Part shown: one piece after another, positions 51,201-64,000 of the stretch
How the letters are laid out: each line of letters starts with the position of its first letter
Position numbering within the stretch: position 1 is the first letter of the stretch
Source of the DNA: Galerina marginata
Taxonomy: Eukaryota; Basidiomycota; Agaricomycetes; Agaricales; Galerinaceae
DNA length: 64,000 bases
Assembly: GCA_023014335.1 (NCBI GenBank)
Contig: JAECYW010000013.1
Coordinates: 248,001-312,000, forward strand
Reading direction: 5' to 3'
Made by a program: the position numbers and the translations under genes
The notes under the pieces: model-generated
Databases searched by the model: none
Seen by the model: the letters and a program-made list of their open reading frames with translations, nothing else
Told to the model about the DNA's origin: nothing

Positions 51201-53098
51201 AAGGGCAAGCGCCTTACCAGGGTAACTACCAGTCATCCCAACCTCAGTACCAGAGCTCGCCGCACAGTCAGCACGCTACTCCTCGTGCTAATCCTGGCAA
51301 GCTCCCAGTCGAACCCCAGGGGCAAGGACTCCGGCCGTCCTTGGCGAGGAGTAATACGGAGGTCATGATTGTTGATGAAAGCGTTCCCAACTCGCCTGCT
51401 GGTGGCCAAGATGAATCGACCATGCCTAAACGTGACGATGCATTGACGCTCGCGGATATACCGCAGCTAATGGTATTCGCCCAAGCACGCGAGCAACAAC
51501 GTTCGCCGCGAGACAACGGCTCTCCGTATATTGCAGAGTTGAGCGGATTGGAACTGGCAATTGTCAAGCATTGTGCGGTGCTTGCCTTGACGCGTTCGCC
51601 GCTAAAGGATCAGTTTGACTTGGAGGAGATACTGGAGATGGTGGAAACTAAGAAGAGCGGGTTTTGGGGCAAGCTCTTCAAAGGTGATAAGAAGAACGTG
51701 AAGAAGAAAGGTTAGTCTCGAATCCTTTCTCGACCTTAAAGTATGTAAGACTGCTAAAATTTTTACCACTCCTAGGTGTGTTTGGGATCCCTCTCGAGCT
51801 TCTAGTAGAGAGAGAAGGATCGGATTCTCTGCTTGGAGCAACACGGGCAACACTGCGAGTGCCGAGTTTCATTGACGATGTCATCTCAGCGATGCGGCAG
51901 ATGGGTATGTCCGAAACCCCATAATGACCTCTCCATTATGTCGGCGCTAAATGTGATTGCCTCTTTTCCAGATATGTCTGTCGAGGGCATTTTCCGCAAG
52001 AACGGCAACATCCGGCGGTTAAGGGACTTGACCGACGCCATCGATCGTGATCCGTCTTCGGTAGACCTGTCGCAGGATAACCCTGTGCAGCTTGCAGCAC
52101 TGCTCAAAAAGTTTCTACGTGAATTACCTGACCCTTTGATGACGTATAAACTTCACCGCTTGTTTGTGGCTTCGCAGTGTAAGCTGATCACCACCTCATT
52201 CACTTTTGGTTGACATCTCACTTGTCCCTTTCTAGCTCTTCCATCCGATGAGGATCGAAAGCGATATCTTCATCTGATCTCACTTATCTTGCCCAAGAGT
52301 CACCGAGACACAATGGAGGTCTTGTTTGTGTTCTTGAAGTGGGTTGCCTCTTTCGCACATATGGATGCTGAAACTGGAAGCAAAATGGACCTCGGAAACC
52401 TTGCAACAGTGATATGCCCCAGTATCTTGTATGCTCGAGGGCGGGATGCAATGCGGGACGAAACATTCAGCGGCCTCCGTGTCGTTACGTCGCTTCTGGA
52501 GAACCAAGATGAATTCTTTACTGTTCCGGAAGAGTTCTTGCCGATACTTCATGACCAAGATTCCTTTGCGGGTTCTTTGGATCTTCCTAGCAAGGAGTTC
52601 CTCAAAAAGTGTGATAGCTATATGCGGTCAAAGGCGGTTAATGGTCGGTCTATGCCTGGGACTCCATACATGAATCATGGAAATGGCGCTCCACCACGAT
52701 ACGCCCCCATGAATTCGCCTGTAAATGAACGACCACCACCTGGGACTCCATTTGGCCCACCTCCCCCTAGTTCAAGTTCGGATCGCAATATGAGGATGCC
52801 ATCCAACATGCCTCAAAGTAATGAGTCGTATCCACCGCCTACATCGCCGTCTATGTCTCAAACCATGCAGAATCAAGGTATGATTCAAAGCTTGCAACGC
52901 AACCCACAGATGGATGACTGGTCTGCTTCCCCGCCTGCCCCTCGACCTATCAACTCCAATAGCCCCTCCTCACGACCATCCTCCTTCGTAGGTCCTCCTT
53001 CGAGATCACCTGCTGACTTAAGTCAGCCCCAAGGTCTGTCGTACAGCCCTGCAATGAATGGCTATCCTTCAGCAGCAGCAGGCCGACAACGGTCGTGA
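48286..53098 (+). CDS. LIM-domain RhoGAP (Rga1/Rga2-like)
   Basis: Rho-family GTPase-activating protein with N-terminal LIM domains, like yeast Rga1/Rga2, which act on Cdc42/Rho at growth sites. The first 190 residues are Ser/Pro-rich and probably disordered. LIM 1 starts at about 48912 (CSACGKPMQGPFVRALG, VFHLNCFKC, CGEVVASKFF). LIM 2 is CAKCGMALRGSYITA, HFTCSLCSTLFG, with a third Cys/His unit (CAGCNSAILKQFVE, CWHPECYM). A helical middle follows, and a later zinc-finger-like segment (CVRCNLTVEEDC ... HCLQCAHCGK, near 50440). The C-terminal RhoGAP domain has FGIPLELLVEREG, then VEGIFRKNGNIRRLRDL with the arginine finger present, LKKFLRELPDPLMTYKLH and LATVICPSILYAR. The tail is Pro/Ser-rich. 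About ten exons, about 1,400 aa. The start at 48286 is the first ATG of the open frame. Confidence 0.9.
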
Positions 53099-53482
53099 TC
53101 TATCTCTTCGCTTTCATTGTTACGCCACCCATGTTTTATATCCAGATCGCTGCTTCCAGATACCTCCATGACTTGACCACTTCCTGACTTTCTTCGAATC
53201 ATTAAATGTACTTTACCATCACCTCACCGCGTATGTTTCCTTCTCAGTATATAGTATGACACGGACGAAATACTCGCGGTACTTACCATATACCCTGGCA
53301 CAATACCTGCCTACAAGCAAGGCTGATCCGAATGTATCATACTTACAGAGACCATTTACGAAACCCAAAGTAGAAATAAATGCCATGTTGGGCCTCAATT
53401 CGCACGAGCACTTTATCCAAACAAGCCACAACAACGCTGATCAAGCTGTTCCCGGGCCGGTTCCTTCATTCTTTTCACGGCC
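53099..53482. promoter_or_regulatory. Tandem intergenic region, LIM-RhoGAP to NBP35
   Basis: 384 bases with the 3' UTR of the RhoGAP and the promoter of NBP35. Short frames here have no domain. Nothing else is seen. Confidence 0.4.
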
Positions 53483-54616
53483 ATGATTGCAGTTCAATCT
53501 GCCACAGCAGTCCCAGATCCCAAGTCAATACCTTCTAATGCTCCTGAACATTGCCCGGTTTGTACTTGGATCTACTTGCTACCGTGTTTATTTTTCTGAA
53601 TGATCTGCAGGGGACTGAATCGGACCTCGCAGGCAAGTCAGATGCTTGTGCAGGCTGCGATAACCAACAAGTATGCGCTTCGGGTGCAACTAAACTACCG
53701 GACCCTGCCCTGCCCTTTATTAAGCAGCGCATGTCCAATGTGAAGCGCAAAATCTTGGTTTTATCGGGCAAAGGTGGAGTTGGCAAGTCTACGTTCACGG
53801 CTCAGCTTGGGTGGGCGTTTGCTTCTGACGAGGACACACAAGTGCGTGTATCCCATGTCAGTCCTATTGTCCCCCCATTTGACATCCAATTCCAGACTGG
53901 AATCATGGATGTGGATATCTGCGGTCCCTCCATACCAACGATACTGGGCATCGCCTCCGAACAAGTCCACTCTTCGTCCTCAGGCTGGTCTCCAGTATAC
54001 GTTCAAGATAATATGGCGGTCATGTCAGTCGGATTCATGCTGCCCACGACAAAGGATGCCGTCATGTGGCGGGGCCCAAAAAAGAATGGGCTAATATCCC
54101 AGTTCCTCAAAGACGTCGACTGGGGTGACTTGGATTACCTGCTCATCGACACACCACCCGGCACATCGGACGAACATCTCAGCATCGTCCAGTACCTAAA
54201 AGAAAGCGGAATCGACGGTGCTGTGCTCATAACCACACCACAGGAAGTCGCATTGCAGGACGTTCGTCGTGAAATAGACTTCTGTCGGAAAGTGGGCATA
54301 CGGATTCTAGGACTGGTGGAAAACATGTCAGGATTTGTCTGCCCGAGCTGCAAAAACGAATCACAGATTTTCAAGCCGAGTACAGGTGGCGGAAGAAACC
54401 TTGCCAAAGAAACGGACATCGAGTTCCTTGGCGCCGTTCCTCTTGACCCACGAATCGGCATGAGTGCTGATTATGGAGTTAGCTTCCTGGACGAATACCC
54501 AGACAGTCCAGCTACTACCGCCTATCTGGATATTATAGATAGTAAGTTCTTTGATCGTGCAATTTGACATGCTGTAACCCATCGTTCCAGGAATCAAAAA
54601 TATACTACAAGACTGA
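53483..54616 (+). CDS. NBP35: Nbp35, cytosolic Fe-S cluster scaffold P-loop ATPase
   Basis: Scaffold of the cytosolic iron-sulfur assembly machinery (partner of Cfd1). Exons are 53483-53557, 53611-53841, 53896-54541 and 54591-54616, in frame, 325 aa. The N-terminal cluster-binding Cys set is present: HCPG, then CAGC and VCASG (spacing C-x13-C-x2-C-x5-C), which separates Nbp35 from Cfd1. The deviant Walker A is [16 protein letters not shown]. Also present are [29 protein letters not shown] and the second Cys motif VCPSCKN. The last intron joins GATA to GAATC, giving DRIKNILQD. The start at 53483 precedes [10 protein letters not shown]. All expected residues look intact. Confidence 0.95.
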
Positions 54617-54786
54617 TTAGTTGATATACCCGTCCGAGCAGCAAAACGACGGAGTCCCTTGTAAATGTACGCCGACTTGATACCATTAATTGTATCAAAT
54701 TCCATCTTGTACAAGTTTTCGTGACATGAATAGTTAGCATTGTCCATGTATCATTAGACTACTAGAAAGAAATGTAATCCTTATCC

Positions 54787-57455
<2,669 letters not shown>

Positions 57456-57850
57456 GACCTGCTAGGGATGTTGTACCCAAGTACAAGGTTGTCTCTACTG
57501 CGGATGTCGAGACACGTCTTTACACAGCTTTTGAGGAGTGCCTTCTAGGCGGGCTTATTCCTTGAAAGTAATGGTGAAAAGCTAAGAGTGAAAGGCTTAT
57601 CGCGCCAGGAATGTTATGTTACAGATATGCATGTACACGGTTCGTGAGGTACCAGGGCTTCTTTCTTATTGCGTCAGGTCCCGACTGATCGGCTCAATCT
57701 CCGATAAACAATTCGTTTTTAAATATTGCTTCCTCGGCTCGGTATTTATGACCGTTCAAGTATTACCGTGTTCAATCTACTATGTACTACAAATTCATTA
57801 AAATGTATCAATGCGTACTCGTTAACGTAAATAAATATACTGGAGGGATA
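57456..57850. other. Intergenic region, MAPK promoter / PTA1 3' end
   Basis: 395 bases upstream of the MAP kinase and downstream of the symplekin gene. No supported gene or repeat. Confidence 0.4.
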
Positions 57851-60800
57851 TCATGCTATCACATTTTCCATTTGAGCCTCGGCAGGTTGAGGTGTCGATA
57901 CAGCAGCAGTACCCTCGTCGGGTTCGCCAAAGATGTCCAAAAACCCTGCTCCACGTGCTTTGTTAGGTGCCTTCTTCGTGACATAGTCTCGCAGACCAGA
58001 CTTTAAGCTGGGCTGTTTGTCAACCAGTTCTCGAAGCTGGTCTTTCGGTAGCTGTAGCAACGCCCCAAAGCTAGCCGGAGCAATGACTTTGGCACATCGA
58101 ATAAACCCTTCCCAGAGAGGAGGATTTGTCCAAATTTTTTTCGTGATCAAGCGAGATAGAAGAGTGGTCGATACAAAGCCTACGAGCGATTTGTACGTCG
58201 TGACTGCTTGGATCACCTGTGAATAAGCAGTTGAGAATGGTTTCTTAATGTTTGTTATTTTGGATCAACGCACCGTACGTAAGAAGAGAACGGGGAGGAC
58301 AGGCTCGTCCATGATTTGCTGCATCACGACCGCTAGAATTTCTGATCGGAAAACATCTGTCATCGAAAAACATATCCCAATTGCTTTGATACAGTATCAG
58401 AGGCAAAAAACGATCAAGCCAGAAATTTACCCATACCTTCGATTGCACTCTTCAAACCGATCTCTTTCTCCGACTCATGTAACAGTACCATGAGCTCTGC
58501 TGGCGTAAGCAATTCGCTTTGACGGACACGCGGGAGATTCGACGTCACACTTCCGAAAGTCTGGGGCGGTGTTGTCACGATCGAGCTGAATACTGAACGG
58601 ACTAGATTCTTGGGCTCTTGTTGACCGTTAAGGCTGGAGACTATACGAGGCAGGTAACGCATAATATCCGTCTGGAGAAGGAAAGGTAAAATACAGATAC
58701 CATAAATCGCGAGTTGTTTACATACCTTGTCCATTTCAGCAATGATTGGAATAAGGAATCTGGCATCCAAGTCACGCTCGTTGATAAGGGCCTTCACCAG
58801 CGCAACCAGCTGCGAACTTGGACGACCATGTTCTGTGAAAATGGTAAGCACCCGTAGAGCAAGCGATTCAGCTCCTGGCGGGCATTGTCGCATCAAAGTC
58901 AATAATTTCCCATGACTTGAGCCCAATGAACGGATGAGAGCAGTGATGAGGTCCTGAATCGCTTCTTGCACAGTTTGATCCATCAGCCCATAGGCCGCGA
59001 ATATTCTGGTATACGATATAAGGAAATGAGTCGCCGAAAGAAGGCTTGTACTCACTCATCCAAAAATTCTGGCACTTTCACACAGAGTGCAAAAAGCAGT
59101 TCTACATGTTGAAGAACTTGAGCCTTTTTCGCGGGAAGCTCGATGCGCTCTGGGAGGTAAGGAGTATGGACCAAATCTTCTGCCGGTAATTGACCATCTT
59201 CCATGTCTTGACCTTCCTCACGTGGCTCCTTTTCTTTTGGCGGGACGGCTTGCTCTTCTTCATGAGGATCGCCATTCATTTCTACATCTTTAGGCATTGC
59301 TGCGCGGATTTCAGAGGACCGTAGCTGGAGTTTTCGTAGCATTTGCAAAGCGAATTCGCGGACCATTCCATCCATAGGCGGAGAATTAGGGACCCATAAC
59401 TTGACAGTATTGATGGCTGCCCCTCGTATTCGTTTTTCTGGATTCTGTATTAGATGTAGTCAGTGAGTAGAAAGCAGGAAATACGCACCAGGATGCGTCG
59501 TGAGTTCAAGAAGGACATTCAGGGCATCCATTCTCAGAGAGGGTCGTTGAATGACAAACCCACGAAGCGTTGTGAAGCCAACTTGCATGCGATCAGGACT
59601 TTGTATTCAATGAGTTAGAGGTGAGGAGAGGGCAATATTTGACAAGAAATTCACCTTGAGCTATCGACACAAAGGTCCCGAAGGAGGTCGAGCACATCGG
59701 CCGGTATTGAAGGGAGATCAAGAAGGAAACGGGCAAATGTCTTATCCTTGCCGTCTAGTATGGTTTGATAAGACACAACAATCTGATTGAGCCAAGCATC
59801 ATAATTTGGCCGCTACGACAATATTCAAATTCATAGAAAGGACACAAAACTGACTACTTTTACTCACCCAGTTTCTGTCTTTCGCTGAGCGTATCTGGTC
59901 ATTATACCACTCCTCATTCATCCACGTTGTAGCCAGTCGTACGCTTGCATGTGACCCAGCTTAGATGCAGTACTAACAAAAAGACGGAAGCTTACCGAGA
60001 AGGGAAATCGGCCATGATATAGTCACAGAGAGTCTGCCGAAGTTGATCTTGTCGAACATAATAATCTTGTTCAACAAGACCTTTATTCGAATCATCCATT
60101 GTTTCATCGCCGTCCAGGTCAGGCGGTGGCTCAGCAACCCTGGTCAACATCCGCACCAGTAACAACATCCATATCTCAGACGCAGTGTTTCCTCCGGCTT
60201 GCAATGAATCCGGTGAGATCCCTTCTCCCATGGCACGTAGCTCGTCTGCACCGTCCCATATTCGCGATATGGAGCTAGATACAACACCCATACGGTCTTC
60301 ATCTGACGAAAACTCCTTCGGCGGGGGCAACTTGAAATTTAAAAGCTGTAGGTCAACCACTGCAGGACTAGTCCCAGTGTCCATAATTTCGTCTTCGGGT
60401 GCAGGAGCACCAGATAGCTAGATGTGTACATGGAAGAATCAGCTAACATGTATCATACAAGAGTTTTTATTACTTACCGCTTCGTTCAATTTTTCTGGTT
60501 CATACTCCAGCTCATCCTCGTCAATATCCATTTGCAGAGGATCTACTGGCTCTTCTTTGACTGCGGGTTCTTGAGTGGTCGGTGTCATACTTTTTTCAAT
60601 CGTATATGCATCTTTTCGAGGCCCAGTTGGTATCGCAGGTACGGAAGTGGTCGATGTAGACGAAGCGGCTTTCGACGCAGTAGTAGAGATCGCATCTGAG
60701 GCAGCTGACGTCCGAGCAGGCGTTAAACCAGTCAGTCCATGGCTTTGGCGGTATGTGTTGACCATAGCAATAAGTTGCGGTTCGGTGAACGCTTCAAGGT

Positions 60801-62200
60801 TCGCGACAATAAGATTTGTGATGAGGGGGGCGGGAAGTGATGTGAAATCGAAGGCAGAAAGAAGAGCGGCAGAATTGTTTGGGGGAAGTTCGGTATCGAG
60901 TTTGACGCGCTTGTTGTCCGTTGACTCACTGGGGTTCGACGGTGGTCGCTTGCGGCTTTCAGCTGCCAGAGCTTTGCGTTTCTTTTCGTCCGCAGCAGCT
61001 TTATCCATTCTTAGGCCTTGTTGACTAAGTATCTCGTTTATCTGTCCCAGAAACGGGGAGCCACCCGGAAGCCTATGTTTTGTTCAAATACCGACATGGT
61101 CAGAGGAATGCAAGACTCACCGAGATATGTGGATCAACAATATCCGGACAGCTTTCTCTACACTTTTCACGCTTGAAGCCGAAAGCCCAGTCAGGGAAGC
61201 TGGTGACCACGATCTCAAAGTGGTGACTACGAGCGGGAATGTTGCAGGTCGTTGCTTCACCAGGTTTACCCAAGAGTTGAGCAGAGCGGAAAGCAGATCA
61301 GTGTCGCTGTAATGTCAATTTAGTACGGCGCGGCAGTTTAAGAAGCGGTAGGCATACTGGCTAGTGAAGAGCATCGTGGCCAATGTTTCCAACAACTTCT
61401 GGCCTTCTGCTTCCAGTTTAGGGACGGAGATAAAGGGATGGTCGACAGGACAGAAGGATATGTTTGGATCATTCTTATTTTGAAGCTGGCCAATATGGTG
61501 AACACATAAAATATTTCCAAGTCACAAAAGAGACGCACCCTTGGATCCGATACACCGCGTACTTGGACAAGAATCACCCTCTGGACGAACTTCATGGCAG
61601 ATAACCTCACTCCGGCATTGACATTGGGTGCCCATACAAGGTCGATGATGCGCGCTTTGGCGCTGGATAGCGTGTTCCAGGCTGCTGGGTTGCTCCGGTT
61701 GCTGCACCTATTGCACGAGGATCAGGAATAGCAAAGCAGCCAGCTCAAAAGAGGGTGCTTACAGCAGGCGGAAAACCAGCGGATACACGGTAGCAAAGCA
61801 TTGTATCGCGACTTTTACAATGGCAGGCTGAGGGTCACTAAGAAGTTGTACGAGCGTGTCTAGCGCTTGCAAGGCCACTAAAAGGCAGTTGATGAATACG
61901 GGTCGTCTGACAAGGGCTTTCAGCAGTAATTTAAGACTAACTCTGTGTCCGTTGATCCAATGACAAAGAAGAGCGACATATAGCAAAATGAAGGAGGTCC
62001 AGGACCCATCTTTTGAGCAGAGAATCACCGGAATTCTGGACATTGTTAAAGAGAGTTTGGACCAGGATGGGTATTGGTGAAGGATGATTTTCAAGGGATT
62101 CACGCAACGCTGCGAGTAAGTCTGCCTGCTCTTGCGAGTTTGCCTGCGCCACCAGAGCAGCCTGCAATGTTTGCAGCGGGTCCACAGAATTGCTCGCCAT
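57851..62200 (-). CDS. PTA1: Symplekin / Pta1, scaffold of the mRNA 3'-end cleavage and polyadenylation complex
   Basis: Nuclear scaffold of the cleavage and polyadenylation factor. About fourteen exons, about 1,180 aa. The N-terminal part is alpha-helical HEAT-like repeat, as in symplekin/Pta1: LQTLQAALVAQANSQEQADL, LLKRWVLDLLHFAICRSSLS, ALQALDTLVQLLSDPQPAIV, IQCFATVYPLVFRLL, ARIIDLVWAPNVNAGVRLSA. A low-complexity linker with SRKRPPSNPSESTDNKRVK (a likely nuclear signal) is near 60905-60960. The C-terminal conserved block has VLRVLTIFTEHGR-like helices, KSAIEGMGKFLA and TYKSLVGFVSTTLLSRLI, PLWEGFIRCAKVIAPASFG, then AGFLDIFGEPD. The start at 62200 reads MASNSVDP; an in-frame ATG at 62218 would add MGVNSE. 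Stop at 57853-57851. Confidence 0.88.
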
Positions 62201-62994
62201 CTCACTGTTCACTCCCAAACCGCGCCCGACAGATGGTCACTCATATCCAGATTACGTAATCCACTCCAGCCTGGTTATTGGAAAACGGAATCACTGCATT
62301 GTTAGGTTCTGAGAGGTGCATCTCTATATTCACATAACCAGAGGTTATTTCTGGATAGATAAATTTCCGTCTGACTCGGATAGGATGCACCCGTTTTCAT
62401 TAACTGCCTTTCATCCTACCAAACGGACAAAAGATACGACAGGGAGACCCCTGACCGCGATCTGCACGCAGTGCACCACATAGAGCCGGAGCGCCGTACG
62501 TAAATAAGTTTAAATCAATTCGACTTACTGGCATAGTAGACAGCGCAGCGCAACTTGAAGGGAAAAGCATACCGACCAAGTCACACAAAAAGGTAATCCG
62601 AGAACCCTTTCATGCGGGCTAATAAATTTAAGCACAAAGCCTCGGACAACAAAAGATAAGGTTATAACACCACACTCTGCGTGGGTTCAACGGGTCCACG
62701 GAGCAATACAGCAAGGATAGAACGTAACATGTTTTATCTTTGGACCTTGCGGTGTAGAGTTGGAATCCATGTCAACGATGGGTACGGAAAGAGAAAGCTT
62801 CACATAAAGTCAAATCCGTGTGGCCAATGGAAATGGTCTCCCTGGATGAATTGTTTTTCACTATCTTTGTTTTGAGAGGGGCCGGCGGAAGGTAAGCGAC
62901 AGTGAGAACAGACGATGTAATTCCCGTTTTGGTAAACGTCGATATCCGAGCTTGACGCGGGGTTTGAAACTCGCATAAGCGCATCCACCACTGA
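62201..62994. promoter_or_regulatory. Divergent intergenic region, PTA1 / VMA10
   Basis: About 790 bases between divergent starts. Frames here are short and carry no known domain. No tRNA or repeat was recognised. Confidence 0.4.
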
Positions 62995-62997
62995 ATG
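62995..62997 (+). other. VMA10: Start-codon-only coding exon of VMA10
   Basis: ATG directly followed by a gtacgt donor. The next acceptor (cttcaag, 63049) opens into MAAQQSQGIQ. The 5' UTR must be in the same exon. Confidence 0.7.
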
Positions 62998-63517
62998 GTA
63001 CGTCTGTATACCTGAACTCGGGGAAAGGCTTACTCAATGAACCTTCAAGGCGGCTCAGCAATCGCAAGGGATCCAAACGCTCCTCGAGGCGGAAAAGGAA
63101 GCCGCAAAGATAGTGCAGCAGGCCCGGCAATGTGGGTGACCTCGCGGTCCTACTTGCCATCGCTAATGTCACCCTGCAGATCGAGTTCAGAAGTTGAAGG
63201 ATGCTCGCGCCGAGGCTAGCAAAGAAATAGAGGAGTACAAGAAAGCGAAGGAAGAGGAGTTCAAGGCGTTTGAGGCCTCGGTACGTGCCATTTGTATGTC
63301 TCAAGAGAACGACCGTCAACTCATTTCCCATCTCGGGTAGCACGCGGGCACAACATCGACAACCCAGGCTGCTTTAGATAAGGACACCGATATCAAGTTG
63401 CAGGAGATTGATGAAATCTTCACGAAGAAGAAGACCGACGTAGTCAATACCCTCCTCTCAAGGGCTACACTGGTCCAACCCGAGCTCCACAGGAATCTCA
63501 AGAAACCCAACGCCTAA
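62995..63517 (+). CDS. VMA10: V-type ATPase subunit G
   Basis: Peripheral-stalk subunit of the vacuolar proton pump. Four exons join exactly: 62995-62997, 63050-63131, 63180-63280 and 63341-63517, 120 aa, normal for the family. The first coding exon is only the ATG, spliced at gtacgt to GCGGCTCAG, giving MAAQQSQGIQTLLEAEKEA, the highly conserved start of subunit G. Then come AAKIVQQARQY, KLKDARAEASKEIEEYKKAK, EEEFKAFEAS, and a second helical half (LQEIDEIFTKKKTDVVNTLL). The family name rests on the conserved N-terminus and length. The downstream in-frame ATGs do not fit the family start, so the start-only exon is the best model. Confidence 0.9.
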
Positions 63518-63880
63518 TTGTAGATTATTCTTCGACAGTTGTATATTCACCATGGACCGGTAATAGCAAATTAACTATCTCTTCCAAGTTCGGAACGCTT
63601 TATGCTAAAACACGAGCATATCATCTTTACAACATATGCCATTGGATGGAAAACTAAACAACTATACAGTCTACAGAGCAAATGACAACAACACTGAAGC
63701 AAGAAAACGGAGTGAGCAGATGAACAGGCGTATATGTTAGGTGCAAGATCACACAATGGAAGGAAATACAGCGCGTTGAAATCAACGCGAATCGCAGCAA
63801 ATACAACAAAGAAAGTCAAGAAAAAAAGAGTTCAACTCCGAAAGGGATGATATAGTGAGGAACGATATGCGTTAGCCCTG
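63518..63880. other. 3' flank of VMA10
   Basis: AT-rich, 3' UTR of VMA10 and perhaps of a gene on the other strand. An 82-codon minus frame (63571-63819) shows only low-complexity hydrophobic sequence and is not supported. Confidence 0.4.
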
Positions 63881-64000
63881 CTATCGCGATTCGTTCGCTA
63901 GCCACTGCAAACCTACCGGCATTGCAAGCGTTGTGGAAGGCCGCAAGTCCGGCGCGTCCAGTGAGGGATGGTGAAGGTGAGCTGACATTGTTAAATTTAC
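63881..64000 (-). CDS. Possible last exon of a gene running off the right edge
   Basis: Minus-strand frame reading HHPSLDAPDLRPSTTLAMPV and GLQWLANESR, then TAG at 63883-63881. The sequence looks like a real protein C-terminus rather than a random frame, but there is no family match I can name and no upstream exon in view. It could be chance. Confidence 0.3.
   Translation of the reverse strand, partial: VNLTMSAHLHHPSLDAPDLRPSTTLAMPVGLQWLANESR

Overview
The window is nuclear DNA of a filamentous fungus, most likely a mushroom-forming basidiomycete (Agaricomycetes). Genes lie close together on both strands. Nearly every coding sequence is cut by many short introns (mostly about 45-65 nt, GT...AG). 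The recognisable products are fungal: Slt2-type MAP kinase, Pat1, NBP35, glycogen debranching enzyme, symplekin/Pta1, and F-BAR/DEP and LIM RhoGAPs. There is no bacterial operon structure, CRISPR array or rRNA, and I could not support any tRNA. Exon boundaries below were read by eye from splice signals and reading-frame continuity. They are most exact where coordinates are given. Layout, left to right: the 3' part of a CbxX/CfqX-type AAA ATPase gene (+); a mitoferrin-like mitochondrial carrier (+); a secretory-pathway GT-A-like glycosyltransferase (+); PAT1 (-); glycogen debranching enzyme (-); a 2.8 kb gene-poor island (15.1-17.9 kb) packed with transposon-like repeats; a makorin-type RING/CCCH protein (-) head-to-head with the SAGA subunit ADA1 (+); mitochondrial ribosomal protein mL44 (-); an F-BAR/DEP/RhoGAP protein (+); an M50B-like membrane protease (+); FIS1 (-) head-to-head with U2AF large subunit (+); an amidase-signature enzyme (+); two unrecognised membrane proteins (-); TFIIH helicase XPB/SSL2 (+); a fold-back element; an SLC35F-type transporter (+); a small membrane/coiled-coil protein (-); a LIM/RhoGAP protein (+); NBP35 (+); Slt2-type MAPK (-); symplekin/PTA1 (-); V-ATPase subunit G (+); and perhaps the last exon of a gene that runs off the right edge (-). 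The genes do not form a pathway cluster. This looks like a normal gene-dense euchromatic segment of housekeeping genes: mRNA decay, splicing and 3' end formation (PAT1, U2AF2, PTA1), transcription (ADA1, XPB), mitochondria (carrier, mL44, FIS1), Fe-S assembly (NBP35), carbon storage (GDB1), and Rho/MAPK wall-integrity signalling (two RhoGAPs and the Slt2-type kinase). I found no convincing new multi-gene system. The most unusual DNA is the repeat island at 15.1-17.8 kb, where one small hAT-like element seems to be nested inside an older repeat array, plus a separate fold-back element near 44.6 kb. Unusual gene-level features are a GC-AG intron in FIS1, a start-codon-only first exon in VMA10, a RhoGAP domain without a recognisable arginine finger, a U2AF large subunit with an RGG/RD-rich arm instead of a clear RS domain, and a polyglutamine-rich PAT1.
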